Source: an uncultured Oxalobacter sp. (GTDB lineage Bacteria > Pseudomonadota > Gammaproteobacteria > Burkholderiales > Burkholderiaceae_D). Taken from it: a stretch of 64,000 bases of DNA. Positions within the stretch are counted from its first letter, which is position 1. Each line of letters opens with the position of its first letter. The DNA is taken from positions 186,001-250,000 of the forward strand of contig CAKQWF010000003.1 of NCBI GenBank assembly GCA_934277985.1. The letters are read 5' to 3'. This document shows, piece after piece, positions 55,212-64,000 of this stretch. A program made the translations under genes and the position numbers. The notes below the pieces were generated by a model. That model had not been told where the DNA came from, did no database searches, and worked only from the letters and a program-made list of their open reading frames with translations.

Positions 55212-55735
55212 ACCGTCGCTCCGGTTTCGTCACCGGAAAACCAGGATCGCATGACGGCAAGCTGTTCCGGGACAAGCTCCCCTTTCTCGTCACGTCCGGC
55301 GAAAATCTTGAACATGGCATTTCCCGCTTTATTGATGAATTGCAGACTCACCGTCTGCTTTTTCATGAAAGGCCTTTCCACCAGATAAATCGACTGGCAA
55401 TGACTGGCACGCAAATGACCGTGCAACGGACCGTTATAGGCAAAATTGTAAAAACCCTGCCCCAGCTTTCCATTCGGCAATACACCGGAAAATTCCAGGA
55501 TCGCATCTGGCGTATTCATGACCAGTGTCACCTTTCCCAAGGCAGGAAGCGATTGCATGATCTCCACAAAACAACTGCCATCTTTCTTTTTCCACATGGA
55601 TTCAGGAAGCAGCTCGATCACTTCAGCCAGCGTCAGACTGGCATTGGTGGCAATCCCTTCGAGCATAAGTCCCGGATTTTCCAAAAGTTTTTCACGAATA
55701 GCCGTCTTGTTCATGGGTAATGTTGTATTCGTCAT
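55208..55735 (-). CDS. hutX: Cytosolic heme carrier HutX/ChuX
   Basis: 175 residues of the HutX family, which binds heme in the cytosol and passes it to the degrading enzyme. Family stretches include NASLTLAEVIELLPESMW, NTPDAILEFSGVLPNGK and YNFAYNGPLHGHLRASHC. The stop overlaps the ChuY-like start as ATGA. The start at 55735 (MTNTTLPMNK) is preferred; an upstream extension has no support. It is the first gene of the Fur-controlled minus-strand operon. Confidence 0.9.
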   Translation of the reverse strand: MTNTTLPMNKTAIREKLLENPGLMLEGIATNASLTLAEVIELLPESMWKKKDGSCFVEIMQSLPALGKVTLVMNTPDAILEFSGVLPNGKLGQGFYNFAYNGPLHGHLRASHCQSIYLVERPFMKKQTVSLQFINKAGNAMFKIFAGRDEKGELVPEQLAVMRSWFSGDETGATV

Positions 55736-55813
55736 GTCGTATTTCTTCTCTTTCTGAAAACTTCGTGAAGTTTGTTGAAGACCCGTCGATACCTGAAACC
55801 TGTCTTCGCCAAA

Positions 55814-55832
55814 CAAATGAGAATCATTCTTG
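55814..55832. promoter_or_regulatory. Fur box 1 in heme island control region
   Basis: AATGAGAATCATT and flanks match the Fur consensus halves. It is nearer to hutX and likely controls the hutX-chuY-hutW operon. Confidence 0.75.
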
Positions 55833-55850
55833 TTTGTGTTGACAATTTTA

Positions 55851-55869
55851 AATGAGAATGATTATCATT
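55851..55869. promoter_or_regulatory. Fur box 2 overlapping the tonB promoter
   Basis: AATGAGAATGATTATCATT is a strong Fur box. It lies over the -10 region of a plus-strand promoter, TTGACA (55839-55844) and TATCAT (55863-55868), so Fur-iron would block tonB operon transcription. Confidence 0.82.
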
Positions 55870-55919
55870 TGTAAAAAATTTTACAAAAAATTACATGCCT
55901 TTCTTTCATTGACCGAACC

Positions 55920-56801
55920 ATGACCGTACACATTCCGACGTATTTCCAGCTCCGGCATATCGACCGTTTGCCTCAACCGGTGGTCCTGGGATTGGCAAGC
56001 GCTGTTCTGCTACTGCACGGTATTCTCGTCGCCATCGCACTGGAAAACATCCCTCTGGTCGAGCCGGGAGGAAACGCCAGTGGCGGCAACGGTACCGGTG
56101 GTGGAAACAAGGCGCTCATCGTTTCCGTTTTGCGAAACAGTCCTTCCACGTCAGGAATGTCGGTTGTACGGCAACCACTCAGTTCCGTCCAAAAACCCGC
56201 TCCCGGAAAAAAGAAAAAACTGACGGAACTCATTGCGACAACGAACGCAACACAAAAAACCACGCCAGAAAGCAATGTCGTCAGAAAATCTCTTGCCGAA
56301 CGGGCATCCCCTCTTGCACCTGAATCAAAAACGATTTCCGGTTCCTCTTTCGCTTCCGCCAAGCCGATGCATTCCTCTCAGGAATCAAACACTGCTAACG
56401 ACAACGGTGCAGGAAACGATAAGGGAAACGGTGCAGGAAGCGGTGTTGGACAGGGTGAAGGGAACAGAACCGGTAACGGTATCGGAACAGGCCGTACCGG
56501 AAACGGCATCGCCCGTTCGGTATCGCTTTCCAGCTTACGCTACAAACGGGCTGTCAAACCTGAATATCCGCCCCGTTCCATCCAGAAACATGAATCGGGC
56601 CAAGTCAATGTCCGTGTCGTCGTCGATACGGCAGGTCGTGTCCATGACGCACGTGTCGTCCTTTCCTCAGGATTCAGCAGACTGGATGAAGCGGCTCTGA
56701 AAGCGGCGCGACACAGCACATTCCACCCCTACACCGAACATGGCCGCCCGCTCTTCGCCATGGCCATCATCCCTTACCGGTTCAACCTGAGCAGCAAATA
56801 A
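55920..56801 (+). CDS. tonB: TonB energy transducer
   Basis: 293 residues. One N-terminal membrane helix (about 22-42, VVLGLASAVLLLHGILVAIAL) precedes a long periplasmic linker that is unusually rich in Gly, Asn and Ser rather than Pro, with repeats of the type GNG/GAGN at about 160-200. The C-terminal TonB fold contains KPEYPPRSIQKHESGQVNVRVVVDTAGRV and FHPYTEHGRPL. It transmits proton motive force to the receptor encoded three genes on. It is the first gene of the plus-strand heme operon. Confidence 0.9.
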   Translation: MTVHIPTYFQLRHIDRLPQPVVLGLASAVLLLHGILVAIALENIPLVEPGGNASGGNGTGGGNKALIVSVLRNSPSTSGMSVVRQPLSSVQKPAPGKKKKLTELIATTNATQKTTPESNVVRKSLAERASPLAPESKTISGSSFASAKPMHSSQESNTANDNGAGNDKGNGAGSGVGQGEGNRTGNGIGTGRTGNGIARSVSLSSLRYKRAVKPEYPPRSIQKHESGQVNVRVVVDTAGRVHDARVVLSSGFSRLDEAALKAARHSTFHPYTEHGRPLFAMAIIPYRFNLSSK

Positions 56802-56834
56802 CCCACCTGTTCCACCAACGGAAAACATCACAAA

Positions 56835-57590
56835 ATGGAAACTACAACCAGCAATATCGGATTCAGTCATTTCATCGCCCAAAGCGATTTTCTTGGGAAA
56901 ACGATTCTTGTCATACTGATCGGCATGTCCGTCGTATCCTGGACGCTCATTATCGTCAAAGGAATCGCCGGATGGCGACGCAAACGTTACGGCAATGCAT
57001 TTCTCCAGTTTTTCTGGAACGCCACATCCCTTGACGCGGTCCGACATGAAATCCAGACACACGGCATCAAATGCCCCTTCTCGCATCTGACCGCCCATGC
57101 ACAACATGCCAAGGAACATCATATCCACTACGGCGCCGCGAAATTGTCCGAAGCGGGGACACAACAGGAATTCGTCACACGAACGATGCGCATGGTCATG
57201 GATGAAGACGCTGCCCGTCTTGAAAACGGGCTGACCGTTCTGGCGACCATCGGATCGACCGCACCGTTTATCGGCCTGTTCGGAACAGTCTGGGGCATCT
57301 ACAACGCCCTTATCAATATCAGTGCAAGCGGTGCAGGCACGCTCGACATGGTCGCCGGTCCTGTGGGAGAAGCACTCATCATGACCGGTATCGGACTGGC
57401 AGTCGCCATCCCTGCCGTCATCGGATACAACTGGCTGGTACGCAGCAACAATGTCACGATGTCCAAACTGGACATGTTCGCCAACGAACTGCTGACCTTC
57501 CTGACGACCGGAAAACCCTATTCCATCAATACCGAACCGCATGAAAAAACAGCCATGTCGCCGGTAGTCCATCACATCAAGCGGGGCTGA
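56835..57590 (+). CDS. exbB: ExbB-type proton channel subunit
   Basis: 251 residues, MotA/TolQ/ExbB family with three membrane helices: IGMSVVSWTLIIVKGIAG, then ATIGSTAPFIGLFGTVWGIYNAL and VGEALIMTGIGLAVAIPAVIGYN. Works with ExbD and TonB. It lies 33 bp after tonB and 2 bp before exbD. Confidence 0.94.
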   Translation: METTTSNIGFSHFIAQSDFLGKTILVILIGMSVVSWTLIIVKGIAGWRRKRYGNAFLQFFWNATSLDAVRHEIQTHGIKCPFSHLTAHAQHAKEHHIHYGAAKLSEAGTQQEFVTRTMRMVMDEDAARLENGLTVLATIGSTAPFIGLFGTVWGIYNALINISASGAGTLDMVAGPVGEALIMTGIGLAVAIPAVIGYNWLVRSNNVTMSKLDMFANELLTFLTTGKPYSINTEPHEKTAMSPVVHHIKRG

Positions 57591-57592
57591 TC

Positions 57593-58027
57593 ATGGCTTT
57601 CGGAGGATTCGAAAACAAACACGGCCGGACGCCGATGGCCGAAATGAACATGGTACCGTTGATCGATGTCATGCTGGTGCTGCTTGTCATTTTCATCGTC
57701 ACCGCACCGCTCTTGTCTCATTCGGTCCGGATCGAACTGCCACAGGCCAGTTTGAAAAATGTCGAAACCACACCGGCGAAAATCGATCTGGCCATCGAGT
57801 CGAACGGAAACCTTTTGTATAACGGAACCCCTGTCGGGCGCAACACGGCACAGGCACTTTTCGCGGAAGCGGCAAGGGAAACCCCCATGCCTGAAGTCCA
57901 TATCTATGCCGACAGACATGCCGATTATCAATATGTCGCACAAACCTTGTCGGACGCCAGTCGCGCCGGCCTGACCACCATCGGTTTCATCACCAGACCA
58001 CAAGAAAAACAAACCTCTCTCCCTTAA
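57593..58027 (+). CDS. exbD: ExbD-type proton channel subunit
   Basis: 144 residues with one membrane helix (VPLIDVMLVLLVIFIVTAPLL) holding the proton-carrying Asp of the family and a periplasmic domain ending in GLTTIGFITRP. Two bp after exbB. Confidence 0.94.
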   Translation: MAFGGFENKHGRTPMAEMNMVPLIDVMLVLLVIFIVTAPLLSHSVRIELPQASLKNVETTPAKIDLAIESNGNLLYNGTPVGRNTAQALFAEAARETPMPEVHIYADRHADYQYVAQTLSDASRAGLTTIGFITRPQEKQTSLP

Positions 58028-58043
58028 CAGCGGACACATACAA

Positions 58044-60335
58044 ATGAAAAAATTTTACAAGCTTGGCATAGGCCTCGCCTCTGCCACACTCTGCCTTGCG
58101 CCCATGGCACATGCGCAACAGGATGAAACACCATCTGAAACCACACATGCCGTCACGTCAGACTGGAAAACCCATGAAGAATCGCCCCATGAAATGGGTG
58201 CCATCACGGTAACCGCGACACGACAGGAAGAAAAAGTGCTGGATACACCTGCTGTGGTCAGTGTCATCACCCGTGAAGAAATCGAAGATCACAATGTCAA
58301 CAACATTCAGGAACTGGTCCGTTACCAGCCCGGTGTTTCCGTCAATCGCCAGGCATCCGGAACCACACCTTTTGGCGGCCTCGGTGGATTTACGATCCGC
58401 GGTGTGGGTGGAAACAGGGTCCAGATCGTGGTTGACGGTGCACGCGTGATCGAAGCCAACGATGCCGGCAACCGCGACTTCGTCGATATGTCGACCCTGA
58501 AAGCCGTCGAAATCCAGCGTGGGCCTGCATCGGTTCTGTGGGGCGCCGATGCGCTGGGCGGCATGGTATCGTACCGGACACTTGATCCTGACGATCTTCT
58601 GAAAGGCAATCAGGTAGGCGGAACGGCCAGCTACGGATTCGATGGCAGCAATTATGCCCACAGCCAGAATGCCATGGTCGCCGCCCAGATCAACCCGGCA
58701 GCCCAGGTCATGTTCGGCTACACGCACCGTACCTATCACGAAACCCGGCTGCGAAATGCACGTTCCGACGGAGGACAATGGGGATGTAACCGCAATGGTC
58801 TTGGCTGCGACCGTTTCAACCCGACAGATGCAGAAGTCAACAATGCCCTGACCAAACTGGTTCTCCGTCCGAACGCCGACCACCAGTTCAAACTGACGGG
58901 CGAATTTTTCGAATCAGATACCCATATCGACCAGCTTTACGACAGAGGCATTCTTCCCAGTGCGATGGGAATGTCCAGCACCGACAACGGAGACCGTTTC
59001 AGAAACCAGAGACAGACACGGCTGCGCGTCGCACTGGAACACGATTGGGATATCAATGCGGCGGCACTGGACAACGTGATCTGGCGTCTCTCCTATTCTC
59101 CACAGAAACGTTCCCTTTCCGATCGCCGCTGGTACAGAAACACGAAGACGAACCAGAACTTTTACGCTTCCGGACACACGGACTACGGTCAGGATTTCTA
59201 TCAGGCCGATTTACAGTTCACATCCAGTTTTGACCTCGGTGCCACGAAACATAAACTGACGTACGGTTTTCAGGGCGACAAAACCGATACGGACTACTAC
59301 AACAAAAGCGTTACAGACAATCTGTCGCTGGGAACATCGACTACCACCATAGGTGGCGGCAGCAATTTCGCCAATGCCGAAACGATTCGTGCCGACCTGT
59401 ACCTTCAGGATGAAATCAAACTGTTCAATGACCGTTTCAAACTCATTCCCGGTATCAGGCGTGCATATTATTCCCTTGATCCGACGCCAAACCGGTATTA
59501 CGACATCATCGAGGGAAGCGAACCTCGTAAGATCAGTGAAACAAAATGGCTGCCGCAACTGGGAACGCTTTTCAAACTGAACAACCAGTACTCCATTTAT
59601 GCACGTTATGCGGAAGGATTCAAAATGCCGACTGCCGAGCAGCTTTACACGTCCTATGACATGGGTGTCATGCAGCTCGTTCCGAATCCCGACCTGAAAC
59701 CCGAAGAAGTCAAATCGTTCGATATCGGATTCAGGGGACAATTCGATAAAGGCTGGTTCTCTATCGGTGCCTTTTACAGTGATTACACCAATTTCATTCT
59801 CGGCCGACAACAGATAGCCAACGAACTCAAATATACCTACAAAAACGTCGACAAGGTCAAACTGTACGGTCTTGAGGCTTCTGCAGAGTGGCGGTTTGCG
59901 AGAAACTGGACTTTAAACAGCAGTGCCGTTTACCAGTATGGCAAACAGACCAGTGACAACGGACGGGAATATGTCCCATTCGACGGTGCTTCCCCTTTGT
60001 CAGCGATACTGGGAATAACCTATGAAATGCCGAAATACGGTCTTACCACCCAGCTGTTCGGTACCTTCACTCACGGAATCGACCGTGTCAGCGACAACGA
60101 TTACTTCAAACCGGGCGGATATGCCCTGTTCGATGGTTACGTGAACTGGCAAATCGACAAGACCTTCCGTCTGACCGCATCGGTACTGAACATCCTGAAC
60201 CGCCGTTATTTCGACAGCTCGGCAGCCACGCTGGAAGATCATCCGGCCAATCCCGCCACGATCTACACCAATCCGCTGGAACTCCATACCGGTCCGGGAC
60301 GTACATTCGCCGTCAGTCTTTCGGCAAGTTTCTGA
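58044..60335 (+). CDS. TonB-dependent heme/hemoglobin receptor
   Basis: 763 residues. A signal peptide (1-24, ending AHA) is followed by a TonB box region (MGAITVTATR), a plug domain (TPAVVSVITREEIEDHNVNNIQELVRYQPGVSV) and a 22-strand barrel ending FAVSLSASF with a terminal Phe. The barrel contains YARYAEGFKMPTAEQLY and NPDLKPEE, typical of the hemoglobin/transferrin/lactoferrin receptor group (FRAP/NPNL region). It takes up heme or heme from host proteins across the outer membrane. Confidence 0.92.
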   Translation: MKKFYKLGIGLASATLCLAPMAHAQQDETPSETTHAVTSDWKTHEESPHEMGAITVTATRQEEKVLDTPAVVSVITREEIEDHNVNNIQELVRYQPGVSVNRQASGTTPFGGLGGFTIRGVGGNRVQIVVDGARVIEANDAGNRDFVDMSTLKAVEIQRGPASVLWGADALGGMVSYRTLDPDDLLKGNQVGGTASYGFDGSNYAHSQNAMVAAQINPAAQVMFGYTHRTYHETRLRNARSDGGQWGCNRNGLGCDRFNPTDAEVNNALTKLVLRPNADHQFKLTGEFFESDTHIDQLYDRGILPSAMGMSSTDNGDRFRNQRQTRLRVALEHDWDINAAALDNVIWRLSYSPQKRSLSDRRWYRNTKTNQNFYASGHTDYGQDFYQADLQFTSSFDLGATKHKLTYGFQGDKTDTDYYNKSVTDNLSLGTSTTTIGGGSNFANAETIRADLYLQDEIKLFNDRFKLIPGIRRAYYSLDPTPNRYYDIIEGSEPRKISETKWLPQLGTLFKLNNQYSIYARYAEGFKMPTAEQLYTSYDMGVMQLVPNPDLKPEEVKSFDIGFRGQFDKGWFSIGAFYSDYTNFILGRQQIANELKYTYKNVDKVKLYGLEASAEWRFARNWTLNSSAVYQYGKQTSDNGREYVPFDGASPLSAILGITYEMPKYGLTTQLFGTFTHGIDRVSDNDYFKPGGYALFDGYVNWQIDKTFRLTASVLNILNRRYFDSSAATLEDHPANPATIYTNPLELHTGPGRTFAVSLSASF

Positions 60336-60345
60336 CGGAGGCGAC

Positions 60346-61257
60346 ATGACTGACACAATCAAACCGCAGACCGTCGCACATCCGCGTGCCACCTGGATAG
60401 ATCCTGTGACAGGCAAACTCCTGTCCTTCAAACCGCTGATGACGGAAATGGCAAAAAAATCCGTCGTCATGCTTGGCGAAACACATGATGTCGCAGAAAT
60501 CCATCGCTGGCAGTTGCATGTAGCCGCAACGCTTTATGCCTTACGTCCGAATATGATGATGGGTTTCGAAATGTTTCCGCGACGTCTTCAGCCCGTACTC
60601 GACGAATGGGTGGATGGTCGGCTCGATACGAAAACATTTCTTGAAAAATCCGAATGGCTCGATGTATGGGGATTCCCGGCCGAAATTTACCTGCCGCTTT
60701 TTCACTTCTGTCGTCAGCAAAAAATCCGGATGCTGGCACTGAACTGCTATCGTGAACTGGTTTCACGTATCGGGAAACTGGGGTGGGATGCCATTCCAGA
60801 ACCCGAACGTGATGGACTGACTCCGGCGGCACCGGCCACCGATGCCTATCATGCCCATCTGGCTACGTACGGAAGCCTTCGCCGTCCGAACAATGCAACC
60901 AATGCCCCCTTGCCTGACCGCGAACGTTTCATGCGTGCCATGCAAACCTGGGACAGGGCATTCGCCTGCAATATCGTTCATGCACTGGATGAAATACCGC
61001 CAGCCGCGCCCAAACCGCTCATCATCGGCATCATCGGCCGTGGTCACCTTGAATACGGTCACGGAACACCTTATCAGCTGGCCGATCTCGGTATCACCGA
61101 CACGGCCGTATTACTGACTTCCGACCAGCCCGAATGGCAACCGGAACCAGACCGGAAAATGGCCGACGCCATTTTCCGGATCGACATGCCGGAACCCCGT
61201 GCGACAAGAATCGCCATGCCGAAAAACCGGGAAAACAAACGATCACAAGATGAATAA
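60346..61257 (+). CDS. ChaN-family heme-binding protein, cytosolic form
   Basis: 303 residues of the ChaN/DUF399 group (Tiki-like fold). The family motifs VVMLGETHDVAEIHRWQ and MMMGFEMFPRRLQPVLDEW are present, and later IIGIIGRGHLEYGHGTPYQLADLG. Campylobacter ChaN is a lipoprotein that binds two hemes; this protein has no signal peptide or lipobox, so it is probably cytosolic. Direct context after the heme receptor supports a heme-related role. Confidence 0.85.
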   Translation: MTDTIKPQTVAHPRATWIDPVTGKLLSFKPLMTEMAKKSVVMLGETHDVAEIHRWQLHVAATLYALRPNMMMGFEMFPRRLQPVLDEWVDGRLDTKTFLEKSEWLDVWGFPAEIYLPLFHFCRQQKIRMLALNCYRELVSRIGKLGWDAIPEPERDGLTPAAPATDAYHAHLATYGSLRRPNNATNAPLPDRERFMRAMQTWDRAFACNIVHALDEIPPAAPKPLIIGIIGRGHLEYGHGTPYQLADLGITDTAVLLTSDQPEWQPEPDRKMADAIFRIDMPEPRATRIAMPKNRENKRSQDE

Positions 61258-62980
61258 CACCTTAAAACGCATTGCCACCCTGGTCAGTCTGTGTATCAAA
61301 GGACCGGGAGGCAAAATCGGTATCCTTTACTGTTTCATTGTACTGGCACTGAACCTTGTCGAAATCCAGCTTGCCATCAGGATGATCAGCTGGAACAAGG
61401 ATTTTTACAGTGCACTGGAAAAATACGATGCACGCGCAGCCTTGTGGCAAATCGGAATTTTCGGTCTTATCACACTGGTCAGTGCCTTGCAATTTCTGGT
61501 CGCATCCTATATCCGGCAACTCGTCCAGATCCGCTGGAGAACCACATTGACCCGTGCTTCGCTGGAACGCTGGTTTTCCCACAAGGCATACTGGCACATG
61601 AATACGGATGAAAATTCGCCACTGGACAATCCTGACCAGAGAATATCGGAAGATTGCCGGATTTTCGTCGACAGGCTGACAGGAAAAGGACTGGACCTCT
61701 TTACCGGTCTCGTCGGTTTGACGACCTATCTCACGCTATTGTGGCAACTGTCGGATTTCCCGATCGCTTTCACTCTCTTCGGAACGGAAATCGTCATCGA
61801 GCATTATCTTGTCTGGGCAGCTCCCATATACGTTCTGGTTTCCAGCGGTCTGACCCACTGGATGGGTGCACCGCTCATGAAACTGAACGTCGTTCAGCAA
61901 CACCGGGAAGCCGATATGCGTTTCGCACTGGCACGCCTGCGCGAATCCCGTGAAGCCGTTGCACTGGAAAACGGTGAAACGGCAGAAAACGACATCATCG
62001 ACAAACGTTACAAACGCATCATCGAAAACTGGCGTCATCGTATCAACCGTGAATTCATCCTCGGTCTTTTCACACGTCCCTACTATATGACCGTCCTGCG
62101 CATTCCACTCTTTCTGGCGTTTCCGGCCTATCTGGCAGGATTCGTCTCACTTGGAGGACTGATGCAACTCGGATCGGCTTTCACCCGTCTGGTCACGACG
62201 CTGTCATGGTTCATTTTTTCCTACAAGGAACTGGCCGAACTTTCGGCTACTGCCAACCGTCTGTCTTCTTTCATGCATCATGCCGAAACTATCGGTAAAC
62301 AACCTTCGCCCCTTGCTGTTTCCCATTCAAGCGATAACCGGCTTTGTATCCGTAACCTGACTTTACGTAACCCATCCGGGCAAAATCTGCTTCACATCCC
62401 CGAACTTGTCGTCACTGCGGGTGAAGCCATATGGATTGACGGCCCTTCCGGCATCGGCAAATCGACCCTTTTAAAAGCGCTTTCCGGAATCTGGCCTTAC
62501 TGCAATGGCGAAGTAACATTGCCTACCGGCAAAATACTGTTCATGCCACAAAAAGCGTACCTGCCACTGGGCAGCCTCGCCGAATGTGTCACCTATCCCT
62601 GCAAACCCGACGACCCGGAATACATACGCCAGTTGCTGAAAAAAGTCGGACTGACATGCCCGCGCCACGAAGCACAACTTGAACAGGCGGGAGAAATCGG
62701 CAGCGACTACCGCCTGTCCGGCGGCGAGCAGCAACGGCTGATGATGGCACGCATTCTGGCCACCCGGCCAAAATGGGTATTTCTCGATGAAGCTACCAGT
62801 TCACTGGATGCCTGTGCAGAGGAACAACTCTATCATCTTTTACGTACTTCGCTGCCTGATACCGGATTCATCGTCATCGCTCACCGCGAGCCGAAAGGCC
62901 TCGGTCAATATCGCCGTATCGACCTTTGGCCATCATCAAGTCAACCTACACAACATACGTTCATGCATGCCACTGCCTGA
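61250..62980 (+). CDS. ABC transporter, fused membrane and ATPase domains (YddA/SbmA-like)
   Basis: 576 residues. The ABC_membrane_2 type transmembrane domain (about 1-330, six helices) and a nucleotide-binding domain: Walker A GPSGIGKST, signature LSGGEQQRL, Walker B WVFLDEATSSLD, H-loop IAHRE. The start at 61250 overlaps the ChaN stop. This subtype is linked with peptide, vitamin B12 or heme-related transport in some bacteria; here it may move heme or its breakdown products. The next gene begins about 110 bp later. Confidence 0.85.
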   Translation: MNNTLKRIATLVSLCIKGPGGKIGILYCFIVLALNLVEIQLAIRMISWNKDFYSALEKYDARAALWQIGIFGLITLVSALQFLVASYIRQLVQIRWRTTLTRASLERWFSHKAYWHMNTDENSPLDNPDQRISEDCRIFVDRLTGKGLDLFTGLVGLTTYLTLLWQLSDFPIAFTLFGTEIVIEHYLVWAAPIYVLVSSGLTHWMGAPLMKLNVVQQHREADMRFALARLRESREAVALENGETAENDIIDKRYKRIIENWRHRINREFILGLFTRPYYMTVLRIPLFLAFPAYLAGFVSLGGLMQLGSAFTRLVTTLSWFIFSYKELAELSATANRLSSFMHHAETIGKQPSPLAVSHSSDNRLCIRNLTLRNPSGQNLLHIPELVVTAGEAIWIDGPSGIGKSTLLKALSGIWPYCNGEVTLPTGKILFMPQKAYLPLGSLAECVTYPCKPDDPEYIRQLLKKVGLTCPRHEAQLEQAGEIGSDYRLSGGEQQRLMMARILATRPKWVFLDEATSSLDACAEEQLYHLLRTSLPDTGFIVIAHREPKGLGQYRRIDLWPSSSQPTQHTFMHATA

Positions 62981-63090
62981 AAAACCGTCATTGCACGCCC
63001 GTGCCTGTATTGACATGGCGACAGGAAACCGACAAATACCTGTGAAGGTCATACAATAAACTTTTTTCGCACGAAATTATCCTGACATGA

Positions 63091-64000
63091 ATGAACAACA
63101 GAAATTTCCGCTATGAAGAACGGCTCGGACAGGAAAACCTGCTCCCGCTCATTTTCAGAATGGCTCTGCCTGCCATCACGGCACAATTCGTCAACCTGCT
63201 CTACAACATGGTGGACCGGATCTATATCGGCCACATCCCCGGCATCGGAACCGATGCACTGGCCGGTGTCGGCGTCACGACATCCATCATCATTCTGATC
63301 GCGTCTTTCTCGGCGATCGTCGGCGGAGGCGGCGCACCATTGGCTGCCATCGCGCTGGGACAAGGCGACCGCGAACGTGCCGGCAAGATACTGGGCAACG
63401 GTTTTTTGCTGCTGATTCTGTTCACCCTGTGCACATCGTCCACGATCTACGTTTTCATGGAACCGGTATTGCGTTTCGCGGGCGCATCCGAAAACACGTT
63501 GTCATACGCCACCGACTATCTGTCGATTTATCTGCTCGGTACCCTGTTCGTCGAAATGGCCACCGGACTGAACAGTTTCATCAACATACAGGGCCGTCCG
63601 ACCGTCAGCATGTTTGCCGTACTGACAGGCGCCATACTGAATATCATTCTCGACCCCATCTTCATTTTCTGGCTCGATTTCGGCGTCAGGGGAGCGGCCA
63701 TCGCCACCGTCCTGTCGCAAATGGGCAGTGCCGTCTGTGTACTGGGTTTCCTGTGTTCACATCGCGCTTCACTGCCGCTGGAAAAACGCCATATCCGCCC
63801 CGATTTCCGAATCGTTTTCGGCATACTCGCCCTGGGCGCATCCCCGTTCGTCATGGCAAGTACGGAAAGTCTGGTCGGTTTCGCACTGAACGGCCACCTG
63901 AAAATGTACGGTGATATCTATGTCAGTGCCCTGACCATTCTGCAAAGCGCCATGCAAATCGCCGGCGTGCCGATGGTCGGTTTCGCCCAGGGCTTCGTCC
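63091..64000 (+). CDS. MATE-family efflux transporter, N-terminal part, cut by window edge
   Basis: 303 codons visible of a protein usually about 450 residues. The N-terminal bundle contains RMALPAITAQFVNLLYNMVDRIYIGHIPGIG and GGGGAPLAAIALGQGD, then NIILDPIFIFWLDFGVRGAAIATVLSQ, all typical of the bacterial NorM/DinF-like MATE family. It uses Na+ or H+ gradients to export cationic drugs. The ATG at 63091 has no strong ribosome site. Confidence 0.88.
   Translation, partial: MNNRNFRYEERLGQENLLPLIFRMALPAITAQFVNLLYNMVDRIYIGHIPGIGTDALAGVGVTTSIIILIASFSAIVGGGGAPLAAIALGQGDRERAGKILGNGFLLLILFTLCTSSTIYVFMEPVLRFAGASENTLSYATDYLSIYLLGTLFVEMATGLNSFINIQGRPTVSMFAVLTGAILNIILDPIFIFWLDFGVRGAAIATVLSQMGSAVCVLGFLCSHRASLPLEKRHIRPDFRIVFGILALGASPFVMASTESLVGFALNGHLKMYGDIYVSALTILQSAMQIAGVPMVGFAQGFV

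Overview
The window most likely comes from Oxalobacter formigenes or a close relative (Betaproteobacteria, Burkholderiales, Oxalobacteraceae). The strongest evidence is a full-length formyl-CoA:oxalate CoA-transferase (frc, 43094-44380) that carries every hallmark residue of the Oxalobacter enzyme. It sits among generalist proteobacterial genes (metE/metR, sdaAB/sdaAA, purN, rsmB, TonB/ExbBD). All assignments come from reading the sequence; no database search was run.

Layout. 1-2600: the 5' part of a type II-B cas9 on the minus strand, running off the left edge. Upstream lie two minus-strand tracrRNA-like units, each with its own promoter, anti-repeat-like segment and terminator-like end. 2.6-16 kb: small transporters and redox enzymes (EamA permease, sugar acetyltransferase, LysR/TDT pair, DsrE-family protein with a rearranged C-terminus, CoA-disulfide reductase-rhodanese fusion). 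Two paralogous aldo/keto reductases share an exact 17-bp upstream element, and one pairs divergently with an AraC regulator ahead of exported CMD-family and cupin genes. 16-24 kb: a duplicated aromatic-acid-type efflux module (marR-FUSC, then marR-FUSC-DUF1656-HlyD-outer-membrane factor). 24-32 kb: MdaB-like quinone reductase, endonuclease V-like protein, TspO, nitroreductase, serine hydrolase, ApbE, HPP protein, Rrf2, OsmC and MOSC genes.

32-45 kb: purine permease plus guanine deaminase, L-serine dehydratase subunits, metE with divergent metR, an esterase, a PAS-AAA+-Fis regulator, frc, and a metallo-beta-lactamase-fold gene. Three control regions here and near 50.9 kb carry tandem TGGCAG/CTGCCA motifs at near-helical spacing, suggesting a regulon of the PAS-AAA+-Fis protein. 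45-53 kb: an AAA+ ATPase, a hydantoinase/HDAC-like two-gene operon, and rsmB overlapping purN.

53-64 kb: a heme acquisition and anaerobic degradation island. A divergent control region with two Fur boxes separates hutX-chuY-like-hutW (minus) from tonB-exbB-exbD-TonB receptor-ChaN-ABC transporter (plus). Together these would import heme through the outer membrane, carry it in the cytosol (HutX), open the ring with radical SAM chemistry (HutW/ChuW) and reduce the product (ChuY-like), which suits an anaerobe. A MATE transporter runs off the right edge.
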